From Natronomonas salinimetallica (lineage in GTDB: Archaea; Halobacteriota; Halobacteria; Halobacteriales; Haloarculaceae), in assembly GCF_013839515.1 (NCBI RefSeq), contig NZ_JACDNQ010000014.1, positions 25,060 through 89,059 of the forward strand: a DNA stretch of 64,000 nucleotides, given 5' to 3'. Below, piece after piece: positions 1 to 8,211 of the stretch. The notes below the pieces were generated by a model, which worked only from the letters and a program-made list of their open reading frames with translations, had not been told where the DNA came from and made no database searches. Within the stretch, counting starts at the first letter, position 1. Every line of letters begins with the position of its first letter. The translations under genes were made by a program, and so were the position numbers.

Positions 1-672
1 GACCGCGTCCGGCGGTCCGTCAGCGAGGACCGTTCCCCCAGACAGCAACGCGATCCGATCACAAAAGCGTGCGGCGAGATCCAGGTCGTGGATCGCCGCG
101 ACGACCGTTTTTCCGGCCGCAACGAGCTCTCTCGCCAACGCGAGTGTCCGCCGCTGGTGGTTGATGTCGAGACTCGCCGTCGGCTCGTCGAGCAACAGAA
201 CGGGCGTCTCCTGTGCGAGCGCACGGGCGAACACGACGCGCTGTCGTTCTCCCCCGCTCAGTTCAGTGACGGATCGGTCGGCGAACCGGGCGGTATCGGT
301 CCGTTCGAGCGCCGATTCGACGGCGGTTCGATCGGCGTCGTCGGCCGTCTCGAACCGCGAACGGTGCGGCGTCCGTCCCATCGCGACGAACGCCGAGACG
401 TCGAAATCAAAGACGGCCGCCGTCTCCTGTGGAACGGTCGCGACCAGTCGTCCGATCTCGCGGGGCGACGCCGACATCACGTGGCGGCCGTCCACGCGGA
501 CGGCCCCTGTCGCCGGCGAGACGAGCCCGTTGCAGGTCCGAAGTAGCGTCGTCTTGCCCGCCCCGTTCGGGCCGACCAACGCGACGAAGGTTCCCTCGGG
601 AATACGCAGGGAGACGTCCTCGAGCACTGACGTGTCGCCCAGTTCGACGCTGACCGCCTCGAAATCGATCAC
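1..672 (-). CDS. btuD: ABC transporter ATP-binding protein (BtuD type), 3' end outside window
   Basis: ATPase that would power uptake of a corrinoid, haem or siderophore through the neighbouring permease. The 224 visible codons hold a Walker A (GPNGAGKTT, about residues 34-42), the ABC signature LSGGERQR, a Walker [12 protein letters not shown] and a switch His ([10 protein letters not shown]). The start is a GTG at 672-670 that overlaps the permease stop by 4 nt (GTGA), typical of translational coupling. The protein continues past the left edge, so its C-terminal part is unseen. Family and ATPase role are clear from motifs; the substrate is inferred only from similarity to BtuCDF-type systems and could be iron-siderophore or haem. 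Confidence 0.88.
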   Translation of the reverse strand, partial: MIDFEAVSVELGDTSVLEDVSLRIPEGTFVALVGPNGAGKTTLLRTCNGLVSPATGAVRVDGRHVMSASPREIGRLVATVPQETAAVFDFDVSAFVAMGRTPHRSRFETADDADRTAVESALERTDTARFADRSVTELSGGERQRVVFARALAQETPVLLLDEPTASLDINHQRRTLALARELVAAGKTVVAAIHDLDLAARFCDRIALLSGGTVLADGPPDAV

Positions 673-1715
673 AGCGAGTGCACCTCCCGTTGCCGCAGCA
701 AGTACAAAAAGAATGGCGCACCGAGTGCCGCGGTGACGATACCGACGGGCACCTCGGTCGGCCCCGACCGCGCGACCGTGTCGGTCGCGACGAGAAACAC
801 CGCCCCAGCCAGGGCGCTCGTCGGCAGCAGGATCCGGTGGTCCGGACCGACGACGAGCCGCATCATGTGGGGGACGATGAGCCCGACGAACCCGATCACG
901 CCCGCCACCGAGACGGCGGCCGCGGTGACGATACTCGACGTCGCGAGGAGGATCCGCTTGGTCCGCTCGACGTCGATGCCGAGCGTGTGGGCGTCGTCCT
1001 CGCCCAACAATAGTACGTTCAGATCGCGGGCATACGCCAACAGAACCACGAACAACGCGAGGACGACCGGCAACGCCACTCGGACCCGACCCCAGGTGCT
1101 GTTGTGGAGATGTCCCATCAGCCAGTAGACCGCCGTTTCGAGGCTGTCGCCGGCGTTCAACAGGAGAAACGAGATCGCCGCCCCGAGAAACGTCTGGAGG
1201 GCGACGCCGGCCAGAAGAAGCGTCGCGACGGGGGTCTGGCCGCCCTCGGTCGCGATGGCGTAGACGGCGAACGCGGCGACGAGCGCGCCGACGAAGGCGA
1301 AGGTGGCCCGGCCGAACGGGACGGAGACCGGAAGGACGATGAACGCCACGGCACCGACGGCGGCCCCCGAGGAGACGCCGATGATCGAGGGGTCAGCCAT
1401 CGGGTTCCGAAAGAACCCCTGCATGACGGCCCCCGCGAGCGCCAGCGCGAACCCGACGATCGCGCCTAAAACGATGCGCGGCAGTCGGATCCGGGTGACG
1501 ATGAGTTCCGTCGTGGTCGCGACGTCGAAGCCGAACGGCCGGAACCATACGAGCGAGCCAGCCCCGATCGCCGGGACCCGAACCTCGTTCAACAGGACGT
1601 ACGCTACCTCCAAGGGACCGATAGCCGCGTACCCGAGCGCGGCGCTGACGACGACGACGGCGAAGAGCAGCCCACAGAGGGCTCCGGACCACGCGACCGT
1701 CCGCCGGAGAACCAT
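669..1715 (-). CDS. btuC: FecCD/BtuC-family ABC permease
   Basis: Integral membrane permease of the FecCD family, which forms a homodimeric channel for corrinoids or ferric chelates. The protein is almost wholly hydrophobic, with about ten membrane segments, and has the family pattern ...[20 protein letters not shown] near the N-terminus and [12 protein letters not shown] near the C-terminus. I chose the ATG at 1715 (MVLRRTVAW, 348 aa), because an upstream TTG start at 1775 would run through the divergent promoter. The gene is co-transcribed with the ATPase (4-nt overlap) and divergent from the binding-protein gene. Confidence 0.88.
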   Translation of the reverse strand: MVLRRTVAWSGALCGLLFAVVVVSAALGYAAIGPLEVAYVLLNEVRVPAIGAGSLVWFRPFGFDVATTTELIVTRIRLPRIVLGAIVGFALALAGAVMQGFFRNPMADPSIIGVSSGAAVGAVAFIVLPVSVPFGRATFAFVGALVAAFAVYAIATEGGQTPVATLLLAGVALQTFLGAAISFLLLNAGDSLETAVYWLMGHLHNSTWGRVRVALPVVLALFVVLLAYARDLNVLLLGEDDAHTLGIDVERTKRILLATSSIVTAAAVSVAGVIGFVGLIVPHMMRLVVGPDHRILLPTSALAGAVFLVATDTVARSGPTEVPVGIVTAALGAPFFLYLLRQREVHSL

Positions 1716-1722
1716 GAACGAA

Positions 1723-1751
1723 ACTGCGGTTGCAGTAGTCAAATACTTATT
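1723..1751. promoter_or_regulatory. Divergent promoter with small dyad between btuC and btuF-like genes
   Basis: The 59 bp between the two start codons hold an AT-rich core (around 1740-1751, AATACTTATT) that lies about 25-30 nt from both starts and could serve as TATA box in either direction. A small dyad, ACTGC-N4-GCAGT, lies at 1723-1736 on the btuC side. The placement would let one regulator act on both transcripts; no regulator gene adjoins. Confidence 0.4.
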
Positions 1752-1774
1752 GTCCTGGTCTCTGGGTTCGGGCA

Positions 1775-2863
1775 ATGCGTCATCGACTCTCGGTCCCCCT
1801 CCTCGCGGTACTCCTCACGTCCTCCCTCCTCGCCGGCATCCCGATCGCGACCGCACAGGGAGCCACATCGGCGTGTTCGTTCCCGGTCTCGGAGACGGAC
1901 GCGACCGGGGCGTCCGTGACAGTCGCGGATCGTCCCGAGCGGATCGTCGTCCTCCAGCCCAGCGCCGCACAGACCGTCTGGGAACTCGGTGCGGCCGATC
2001 GGGTCGTCGGCGCACCCGTCGGCCCCTACACTGACTTTCTCGAAGAGATCGAGCGCAAGGAGAACGTGTTGAACCTCGACGAGTTCGCCGTCAATCAAGA
2101 GGCCGTCGTCCAACTAGACGCCGACATCGTCCTCGCGCCGAGCATCGTCCCCGAGGAGACCGTTTTGAGCCTCCGGGAGGCCGACCAGACCGTCTTCAAA
2201 TTCGGGTTCGGCACCTCCCTCGAATCGGTCGCCGACAAAACCGAACTGACCGGGAGGCTGATCGGCACCTGCGCGGAGGCCGAGGAAACGAACCGAGCGT
2301 ACCGGAGCCGAATCGAGTCGGTTCGGAGCGGTACCGACCCGGACCACACCCCCCGAGCGCTGTACTACACGGACGGCTTCGCCGCCGGATCCGGCACGTT
2401 CATCGACGAGATCCTCACCACGGCGGGCGCGGCGAACGTCGCCGCCGACAACGGTGTCGAGGGATACGGCGAGGTGAACGAGGAGGCGCTCGTCGAATGG
2501 AACCCGGAGGTGATCGTGGTCCCCGACGAGCGGGCCGGACTCCCCGAGACGCCCGCCTTCGAGTCGACGTTCGCCGTCCGAAACGATCAGATCGCCGTCG
2601 TCAACGGTAACTACGTCAGCCAGCCCGCGCCGCGGGTCGCACTCGCCGTCGAGGACGTCGCCGAGGCGGTCGCCGACGCGGAACGCGAACGTGAGGCGGC
2701 CGCTGCCCCCGATGCGGGAGCCGACGGCGACGTCGAAACCGACGTCGATGCGGACGAAACGGACGGCTCACCCCCGGAGGCGGCCGATGGCCAGTCAGGG
2801 TTCGGTATCGGCATCGCCCTCGTCGCGGTCTTGGCAGGCGTGTTCTTCGCGCGCCGAAGATAG
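1775..2863 (+). CDS. btuF: Substrate-binding protein of the BtuCDF-type importer, C-terminally anchored
   Basis: Extracellular binding protein that should deliver ligand to the divergent permease/ATPase. It has an N-terminal Sec-type signal (about residues 1-28, ending ATAQGA), a BtuF/TroA-like body with [18 protein letters not shown], an acidic Asp/Ala-rich linker (about 300-338), and a C-terminal hydrophobic segment followed by ARRR. That tail looks like a PGF-CTERM-type archaeosortase signal ([15 protein letters not shown]), although a canonical PGF triplet is not seen. There is no lipobox, so anchoring is probably by the C-terminus. Cobalamin as the ligand is inferred. Confidence 0.85.
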   Translation: MRHRLSVPLLAVLLTSSLLAGIPIATAQGATSACSFPVSETDATGASVTVADRPERIVVLQPSAAQTVWELGAADRVVGAPVGPYTDFLEEIERKENVLNLDEFAVNQEAVVQLDADIVLAPSIVPEETVLSLREADQTVFKFGFGTSLESVADKTELTGRLIGTCAEAEETNRAYRSRIESVRSGTDPDHTPRALYYTDGFAAGSGTFIDEILTTAGAANVAADNGVEGYGEVNEEALVEWNPEVIVVPDERAGLPETPAFESTFAVRNDQIAVVNGNYVSQPAPRVALAVEDVAEAVADAEREREAAAAPDAGADGDVETDVDADETDGSPPEAADGQSGFGIGIALVAVLAGVFFARRR

Positions 2864-2923
2864 AGCGGCACGGAGGCGTCGGCGACGACCGACGGGGGCC
2901 TCCGACCGACCACGGACCGCCCG

Positions 2924-2933
2924 CTTTTTATTT
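2924..2933 (+). promoter_or_regulatory. TATA box for srp19-gar1
   Basis: The T/A-rich run CTTTTTATTT lies about 26 nt before the srp19 ATG at 2955, the usual position for a haloarchaeal leaderless promoter. Confidence 0.5.
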
Positions 2934-2954
2934 CGCCAACGCGCAGGCTCGAAC

Positions 2955-3233
2955 ATGGTCGAAAACGTCATTTGGCCCGCCTACCTCGATTCGGCGCGTT
3001 CCCGGAGCGAGGGCCGGCGGGTCGCCGAGGATCTCGCCGTCCCCGATCCGACCGTCGACGAGATCGCAAGCGCGGTCCAACAGGTCGGCTACGACGCCGT
3101 CATCGAACGGGATCGAACGTATCCCCGGGAGTACGAACCGCGCGGCCGGGTTATCGTCAAGGGGGCGGACGACGCGTCGAAGTCCGATCTACTGGGCGCG
3201 GTCGCCGCCTACGTCGCCGCCATCCGCGAATGA
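2955..3233 (+). CDS. srp19: Signal recognition particle 19 kDa protein
   Basis: Binds helices 6 and 8 of 7S RNA and promotes loading of SRP54, so it acts in co-translational targeting to the membrane. The 92-residue protein shows the family pattern: start [18 protein letters not shown], then a Lys/Arg-containing strand ([15 protein letters not shown]) typical of the RNA-binding face. Length is normal for archaeal SRP19. The ATG at 2955 is chosen because the family begins at this Trp-Pro-rich strand and the TATA box fits. It overlaps the gar1 start by 4 nt (ATGA). Confidence 0.93.
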   Translation: MVENVIWPAYLDSARSRSEGRRVAEDLAVPDPTVDEIASAVQQVGYDAVIERDRTYPREYEPRGRVIVKGADDASKSDLLGAVAAYVAAIRE

Positions 3234-3457
3234 AACGCGTCGGCGAGGTCGTCCGAACCGCCCAGGGGCTTGCGATCCTCCGGTCGCCGGACGACACACA
3301 TCCCGATGTCGGCACCGCGGTCGTCGACCCGGAACTCGAAACCGTCGGTCGGGTCGTCGACGTGTTCGGCCCGGTCGAACGGCCCTACATGGCCGTCTCG
3401 CCCACGGAGGGCGTCACGTTGCCGGCGCTTCTCGGCGAGAAGCTCTACGCCCGATAG
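3230..3457 (+). CDS. gar1: H/ACA RNP protein Gar1
   Basis: Subunit of the H/ACA box RNP that guides pseudouridylation of rRNA; Gar1 contacts Cbf5 and helps substrate turnover. The 75-residue product has the short beta-barrel features of archaeal Gar1: [17 protein letters not shown], then [17 protein letters not shown]. The ATG overlaps the srp19 stop, so the two are translated together; both act on structured RNAs. Confidence 0.9.
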   Translation: MKRVGEVVRTAQGLAILRSPDDTHPDVGTAVVDPELETVGRVVDVFGPVERPYMAVSPTEGVTLPALLGEKLYAR

Positions 3458-3478
3458 ATATCCCGTCGGTCCCGTCCG

Positions 3479-3568
3479 GGAACCGCACTACCCAAACGAT
3501 CGGACGGGAACCGCACTACCCAAACGATCGGACGGGAACCGCAATACCCAAACGATCGGACGGGAACG
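3479..3568. repeat. 28-bp tandem repeat, three copies plus partial
   Basis: Copies at 3479-3506, 3507-3534 and 3535-3562 are nearly identical (one C/A difference in copy 3), followed by a 6-nt partial. They fill the space between gar1 and the presenilin-like gene, ending about 8 nt before its ATG. Direct tandem copies without spacers exclude a CRISPR array. Confidence 0.9.
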
Positions 3569-3575
3569 GTACGGT

Positions 3576-4625
3576 ATGAAGCGGGCCGCTGTCGCCGTCG
3601 TCGCCACGCTCGGGCTCTTCGTGTTCGTCCAACTGGGCGCGCTCGCGTTGGTCCAGCCGTTCATGGACGCCGGCTACCAGACCGTCGAGGATCCCTCCGA
3701 CCCGACGAACAGCCTGTTGTATCTCGGTGCCATCCTCGTCGCCACGGTCGTGATGCTCGCGGCGATGAAATTCGGCGTCGATCGGCTGCTACAGGGGCTC
3801 ATCGTCTTCGCCGCGGTGTTCCTCTCGTTTTACGTCTTCACCGTCGTGATCCCCCCGGTCCTCACCACCGCCGGGGTCAACGTCCTCGCGGTCGGTGCCG
3901 CGCTCGTACTCGGGGCCGGGCTGTTGGTGTATCCGGAGTGGTACGTCATCGACGCCGCCGGGATCGTCATGGGGGCCGGGGCCGCCGGGCTGTTCGGGAT
4001 CAGTTTCGGCCTCCTGCCGGCGCTCGTCCTGCTCGTCGTGCTCGCCGTGTACGATGCGATCTCGGTATACGGTACCGAACACATGCTCACGCTCGCCTCG
4101 GGCGTGATGGACCTCCGGTTGCCGGTCGTGCTCGTGATCCCGCTGACGCTGTCGTATTCGTTTCTCGAGGACAGCGGTCCCGAGACGCTCGACGACGGGG
4201 AACGCGACGACGATGAGGAACGCGACGACGATGAGGAACGCGACGACAAGCGCTCGGAGGCCCCCGATGGCTCCGAGCACTCCGACGGCCCGGACGAACC
4301 GGGGGACCCCCTCGACCGGGACGCCTTCTTCATCGGCCTGGGCGACGCCGTCATCCCGACGATCCTCGTCGCCTCCGCCGCGTTCTTCAGGCCGGGTGGA
4401 GAACCGCTGTTGGACGTCCCCGGCCTCGCGGTCACCGTCCCGGCGCTCGGCGCGATGGTCGGAACGCTCGCCGGATTGGTCGTGTTGTTGTGGATGGTGA
4501 TGAAAGGACGTGCACACGCGGGGTTGCCGCTTCTCAACGGCGGCGCGATCGCGGGCTATCTCCTCGGGGCGATCCTCGCGGGCGTCGCGATCGTCGAGGC
4601 GGTCGGCATCGCGCCGTATTTGTAA
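3576..4625 (+). CDS. Presenilin-type (A22) intramembrane aspartyl protease, PSH
   Basis: Polytopic membrane protease of the presenilin/signal-peptide-peptidase homologue family, expected to cleave transmembrane segments. The 349-residue protein has about nine membrane helices and all three diagnostic motifs: YD (Tyr159-Asp160), GLGD (254-257, catalytic Asp257) and a PAL-like GLPLLN (316-321). Between the catalytic helices lies a long acidic loop (about 205-248) made partly of ERDDDE repeats encoded by an 18-bp repeat. It follows srp19-gar1 in the same direction. Family assignment is strong; the substrate is unknown. Confidence 0.85.
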   Translation: MKRAAVAVVATLGLFVFVQLGALALVQPFMDAGYQTVEDPSDPTNSLLYLGAILVATVVMLAAMKFGVDRLLQGLIVFAAVFLSFYVFTVVIPPVLTTAGVNVLAVGAALVLGAGLLVYPEWYVIDAAGIVMGAGAAGLFGISFGLLPALVLLVVLAVYDAISVYGTEHMLTLASGVMDLRLPVVLVIPLTLSYSFLEDSGPETLDDGERDDDEERDDDEERDDKRSEAPDGSEHSDGPDEPGDPLDRDAFFIGLGDAVIPTILVASAAFFRPGGEPLLDVPGLAVTVPALGAMVGTLAGLVVLLWMVMKGRAHAGLPLLNGGAIAGYLLGAILAGVAIVEAVGIAPYL

Positions 4626-4650
4626 TCCCGTCCGGCATCACGGGACGTAC

Positions 4651-4664
4651 GTCACTCCCCCGTT
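4651..4664. repeat. 14-bp direct repeat, left copy (flanks IS607 element)
   Basis: GTCACTCCCCCGTT is found here and again at 7093-7106, on either side of the tnpA-tnpB element. The right copy covers the last codons of the ornithine cyclodeaminase homologue. It could be an insertion footprint or a chance match. Confidence 0.5.
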
Positions 4665-4700
4665 GCACACGCAGGGTTGTGTAACTGTTACAAAATCCAG

Positions 4701-4708
4701 TATTTATA
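4701..4708 (+). promoter_or_regulatory. TATA box of IS607 tnpA
   Basis: TATTTATA lies about 33-40 nt before the tnpA ATG, so transcription would begin only a few nucleotides upstream of the coding sequence. Confidence 0.5.
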
Positions 4709-4740
4709 AGTAGCTACCAGTAGGAAATAGTAACATCGGA

Positions 4741-5367
4741 ATGCCACGGTCGTACTCGGTTGGCGAGTTCGCGGATGAACTCGGTGTTCACTCCCAGACT
4801 GTGAAACGATGGTGTCGTAACGGCGACCTTGACTACACCCGAACACCGGGCGGAGAACGACGGATTCCACACCGAGAACTCCGCCGACTTGCAGGCGATA
4901 CTCGTCCAACAGACCGTGTTGCCCTCTACGGTCGCGTCTCAAGCCACGGCCAGAAAGACAACGGTGACCTCGACCGGCAACTCGACCGACTCACGGACTA
5001 CGCTCACGACCACGGTTGGAGCGTCGAAAACACCTACACCGACGTTGGCAGTGGCCTCAACGAAGACCGACGCGGCCTCAACTCCCTCCTCGATGACGTG
5101 CAAGACGCCGACTACGGCCGGGTTCTCGTCACCTACGAAGATAGGCTCACTCGCTTTGGCTTCTCGTATCTTGAACGGTATTTCGACTGCTACGGTATCA
5201 CCATCACCGTCATCGAAGACGAAACGGACAAATCAGCACAGGAAGAACTCGTTGACGACCTTATCAAACTCGTTGCCAGCTTCAGTGGCAAACTCTACGG
5301 TATGCGCTCCTCGAAAAAACAACAGGTCGTCAACACCGTCGAATCCGAGGTGAAACCCGATGAGTAA
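4741..5367 (+). CDS. tnpA: IS607-family serine recombinase TnpA
   Basis: Site-specific recombinase that moves the element through a serine-DNA intermediate. Residues about 5-50 form a MerR-like winged HTH (YSVGEFADELGVHSQTVKRW, then PGGERRIP). The resolvase fold starts at VALYGRVSSHGQKD, where the catalytic Ser is in GRVSS, and continues with the conserved DRLTRFGF. At 208 aa it has the usual IS607 TnpA size. Its stop lies 8 nt inside tnpB, so the two are probably translated together. Confidence 0.9.
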   Translation: MPRSYSVGEFADELGVHSQTVKRWCRNGDLDYTRTPGGERRIPHRELRRLAGDTRPTDRVALYGRVSSHGQKDNGDLDRQLDRLTDYAHDHGWSVENTYTDVGSGLNEDRRGLNSLLDDVQDADYGRVLVTYEDRLTRFGFSYLERYFDCYGITITVIEDETDKSAQEELVDDLIKLVASFSGKLYGMRSSKKQQVVNTVESEVKPDE

Positions 5368-7081
5368 CCACCTCTCGCTCCCAATCCGTTTGCCAGACGA
5401 GGATGCCGAGCGATTCGAGCGACTGGCAATACTCACTCGTCGTGTCGCCAATTATGTCCTCAAAAACCACTGGACGCCAGTCCATCTAGACGGCATTGCC
5501 GACGCATCGCATCAGGCGTGGAAATACTTCGATGAGCACGAACCGTTCGAAGAACTCGACCTGTATCTCCCCTCGCGGTTTCGACGGTGCATCTTGCAGA
5601 AAGTCGGTGAAACGCTTCGGAGTCACGCCGACCGCCGAGACGCCTTTCAGTCCATCCAGAGCGTGTTGCCCGACCACAAAATCCGACGAATTCACCGCCG
5701 ACACATCAAAGACCAGCTCTGGGACGACGGCGACTACCTCTCGTCAGGCTACGTGGACATCCTCATCGACCAACTCAACAGCTACTACGACCGTCACGGC
5801 ACGTATCCAGACACGTATCTTGAGATGCAGGACTGTCCTGAGTATGACAGCGGCGTACTCCCGTACTCTGCGGACGACGGCCCGACATCGGGTCAAGCTG
5901 TTAAATACCAGTACGACACCGATAGCGAGACGCTGGCCATCCGACTCAAAACACCGGACACACTATCGCCGGAGACACGAGGTGACTGGTCGTGGACAGA
6001 GTACGAACGTGGCGGCTACGAGGCGTTTCATGACCTCCTCGCTCACGGCGATCTCTCGGCTCCCGAGTTCCAGCCCTCCCGTCGTAAAACCGGTGCCGCC
6101 TACTACGAACTCTCCTTCCCCGTCGAAGTCGAACACGCAAAGACGACTGACAGCACCGACTGCGTGTTGGCGCTCGACGCCGGGATGCGAAAAGACATGA
6201 CTGCCGTGGTGGTTACTGACGATGGCGAACAGCGGTCTACGCCACAGTTTATTCAGTTTACTGACCGCAAGAAGATGCGGCGACTCCACCGCGAACGCAC
6301 CCGACTGAACGACCGACTTGCCGCGTTGCGCCGTGATGGTCGCTCGCATACTGACGAGTTCGCGCACCTCCACAGCGAATACGAACGGGTAAACGCCAAA
6401 ATCCAGCACAAGCGCGAACAACTGACACACGACGTAGCAAATCAGATTCTTGCAATCGCACTCCTATACGACGTAGACGCCATCGTTCACGAGGATTTGC
6501 GCTCGCTCTCACCGCCGCGAGGTGAGTGGGAGTTGTCGTGGGAGTTGTCGTCATGGGCGCGGCGTGACATCATCGAGAACATCGAATACCGGGCAGAGTG
6601 TGCCGGTCTGACTGTTGAACGAGTCTTCCCACAGGGAACGAGTCGGTCGTGTCCCCGGTGTGGTTCGACCGGCCACACCTGCGAGTCACCCGACCATCAC
6701 GAGGAACTGTGGTGGGGCGGGCACTTTCGCTGTGACAACGCCCGGTGTGACTTCGAAGGCGACCGCGACTACATCGGGGCGCTGAACGTGGCTCGCGTGT
6801 TCTTCAGTGAGACGGACGAGCTGGACCACGGTTTCACGTCCTCCTATACGGGGGATTCTGAAATCGTGCTAGCTGGCCGTTCCGCTGGTACGCGGCTCAC
6901 GTTCGGGTCTGGAATCGTCACCTACGAACCCGATCAGGCAACGGCGATCACTGGTGGTGGGTCGGCTGTCATAGCGCCTGCTGTCGCCGTGCCCGAGTCG
7001 AATGCGGATAGTAGCGATGGACGTGGCCCGGTCGTCCAACAGTGTACCCGTTTCTTACGGTGTACTACTGAAAGCTACTGA
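5360..7081 (+). CDS. tnpB: RuvC-type RNA-guided nuclease TnpB (IS607-associated)
   Basis: TnpB proteins are RNA-guided DNA nucleases that help their element persist. The split RuvC site is complete: Asp in LALDAGMRKD, Glu in IVHEDLRSL, and Asp in DRDYIGALNVAR. A zinc ribbon (CPRCG ... CDNARCD) precedes the last Asp. At 573 aa it is longer than the common 370-450 aa. About 100 residues after the last RuvC motif are low-complexity and run to the right end of the element; this stretch probably doubles as the guide-RNA scaffold. Activity is inferred from intact motifs only. Confidence 0.87.
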   Translation: MSNHLSLPIRLPDEDAERFERLAILTRRVANYVLKNHWTPVHLDGIADASHQAWKYFDEHEPFEELDLYLPSRFRRCILQKVGETLRSHADRRDAFQSIQSVLPDHKIRRIHRRHIKDQLWDDGDYLSSGYVDILIDQLNSYYDRHGTYPDTYLEMQDCPEYDSGVLPYSADDGPTSGQAVKYQYDTDSETLAIRLKTPDTLSPETRGDWSWTEYERGGYEAFHDLLAHGDLSAPEFQPSRRKTGAAYYELSFPVEVEHAKTTDSTDCVLALDAGMRKDMTAVVVTDDGEQRSTPQFIQFTDRKKMRRLHRERTRLNDRLAALRRDGRSHTDEFAHLHSEYERVNAKIQHKREQLTHDVANQILAIALLYDVDAIVHEDLRSLSPPRGEWELSWELSSWARRDIIENIEYRAECAGLTVERVFPQGTSRSCPRCGSTGHTCESPDHHEELWWGGHFRCDNARCDFEGDRDYIGALNVARVFFSETDELDHGFTSSYTGDSEIVLAGRSAGTRLTFGSGIVTYEPDQATAITGGGSAVIAPAVAVPESNADSSDGRGPVVQQCTRFLRCTTESY

Positions 7082-7093
7082 AAATTGGAACGG

Positions 7094-8092
7094 TCACTCC
7101 CCCGTTAGCGCCTCGCTCGCGGGCGCGAACTCGATCGTCTCGCCGAGCCCCTCCGACTTCGCGCGCCGATAGAGCATCCACGCCGCGGCGACGGTCTCGA
7201 TCCCGGTCCCGCCGCTGTCGAAGACGGTGACCTCGTCGGCCGAGGTCCGCCCCCGGCAGTGGCCTCCGACGATCTCGCCGAGTTCGGCGTAGATGTGATC
7301 GTCGTCGACGGCCCCGGCCTCGCGGGCCGAGAGGAACGCGCCGGCGTCCTGGAACGCCCGCTCGCGGAGATCCGGGACGTACGTCGAACGGGCGATCGTT
7401 GCGGCGTCGAGCTCCCGTTTGCCGCGGTCGTATTGGCCCATCGCGGTGACGTGGACGCCCTCGGCGAGGTCGTCGTTTCGAACCACGGGGTCGGTCGCGG
7501 TCGTCGCGGTGATGACGACGTCGGCGTCCTCGACGGCCGAGGCCGCGCTGTCGACCGCACGCACGTCTGCGGGGAGCCGTTCGTCGAACTCCTCGGCGAA
7601 GGCGCGCCTGTGCTCGGCCGTCGGTGAGAATACGCGAACCGAGTCGAACGCCCGGACCGTCGCCGTCGCCTTGAGTTGCCCCCGGGCCTGTGCGCTCGAG
7701 CCGATCACAGCACACGTAGTCGCGTCCTCGCGGGCCAACGCGTCGACGCCGACCGCCCCCGTCGCGCCAGTCTTGAACGGGTTCATCGACGAGCCGTCCA
7801 AGAGCGCGAGCAGTTCGCCGGATTCCGCATCAAAAAGCGGGAGCGCGAAGTGGGCATCCCGGTCGCCGAAGCCGGCGGCGTAGGTGTATCCGCCCATCGC
7901 GCCGACCTCGGGCAGGATCGCGAAGTACCCGGTACACATCCCCGGCGGCTCCGAGGAGACGAGTTTGGTCCGGGGCTCGGCGCTGCCGTCGTTGCCGTGG
8001 CTCTCGTAGCCGGCTCTGACGGCCGAGACGTAGTCGGCGGGCGTCGCGAGCCCGGCGAGGTCGTCGCTTCGGAGGAACAGGACGTCCGTCAT
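7094..8092 (-). CDS. Ornithine cyclodeaminase / mu-crystallin family dehydrogenase
   Basis: NAD(P)-dependent enzyme of the family that includes ornithine cyclodeaminase and archaeal alanine dehydrogenase. The 332 residues contain the family's substrate-side signatures (GSSMNPFKTGATGAVG) and the Rossmann loop CAVIGSSAQARGQL, where GSxxQA replaces the usual GxGxQA pattern, plus VITATTATDPV and HVTAMGQYDRGKREL. Substrate cannot be decided from sequence. The 3' end abuts the IS607 element: the last codons lie inside the 14-bp repeat, but the frame is intact. Confidence 0.85.
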   Translation of the reverse strand: MTDVLFLRSDDLAGLATPADYVSAVRAGYESHGNDGSAEPRTKLVSSEPPGMCTGYFAILPEVGAMGGYTYAAGFGDRDAHFALPLFDAESGELLALLDGSSMNPFKTGATGAVGVDALAREDATTCAVIGSSAQARGQLKATATVRAFDSVRVFSPTAEHRRAFAEEFDERLPADVRAVDSAASAVEDADVVITATTATDPVVRNDDLAEGVHVTAMGQYDRGKRELDAATIARSTYVPDLRERAFQDAGAFLSAREAGAVDDDHIYAELGEIVGGHCRGRTSADEVTVFDSGGTGIETVAAAWMLYRRAKSEGLGETIEFAPASEALTGE

Positions 8093-8180
8093 ATCCGGCG
8101 TTCACCCGCGGAGGGCATAACCGCTGTGGCTCCCGAAACGGCGTCGCCCCACCGTGCCGCCCGAGACCGAAGCCCGTCCG

Positions 8181-8185
8181 TTTAA
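8181..8185 (+). promoter_or_regulatory. TATA-like box for the MFS gene
   Basis: TTTAA begins about 31 nt before the ATG at 8212, fitting a leaderless promoter. Confidence 0.35.
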
Positions 8186-8211
8186 CCACCCCCGGCGAGA
8201 ACCCGAGATCG

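Larger units (their letters stand above)
4690..7081 (+). mobile_element. IS607-type insertion sequence (tnpA serine recombinase + tnpB)
   Basis: Contains a MerR-HTH/serine-recombinase TnpA and an overlapping TnpB, the arrangement of the IS607 family. A 14-bp imperfect inverted repeat (GTAGCTNNCAGTAG, 12 of 14 matching) at 4710-4723 and 7065-7078 marks subterminal sequence at each side. Exact ends are uncertain: they lie between the stop of the presenilin-like gene and position 4710 on the left, and between 7078 and 7093 on the right. The composition is less GC-rich than the neighbours, consistent with recent arrival. Both genes look intact. Confidence 0.8.

Noticed and set aside
3479..3568. 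CRISPR array
   Set aside because: Copies are head-to-tail without spacers, and no cas gene is near. It is a minisatellite. The same applies to arrays at 22128, 24113 and 62858.
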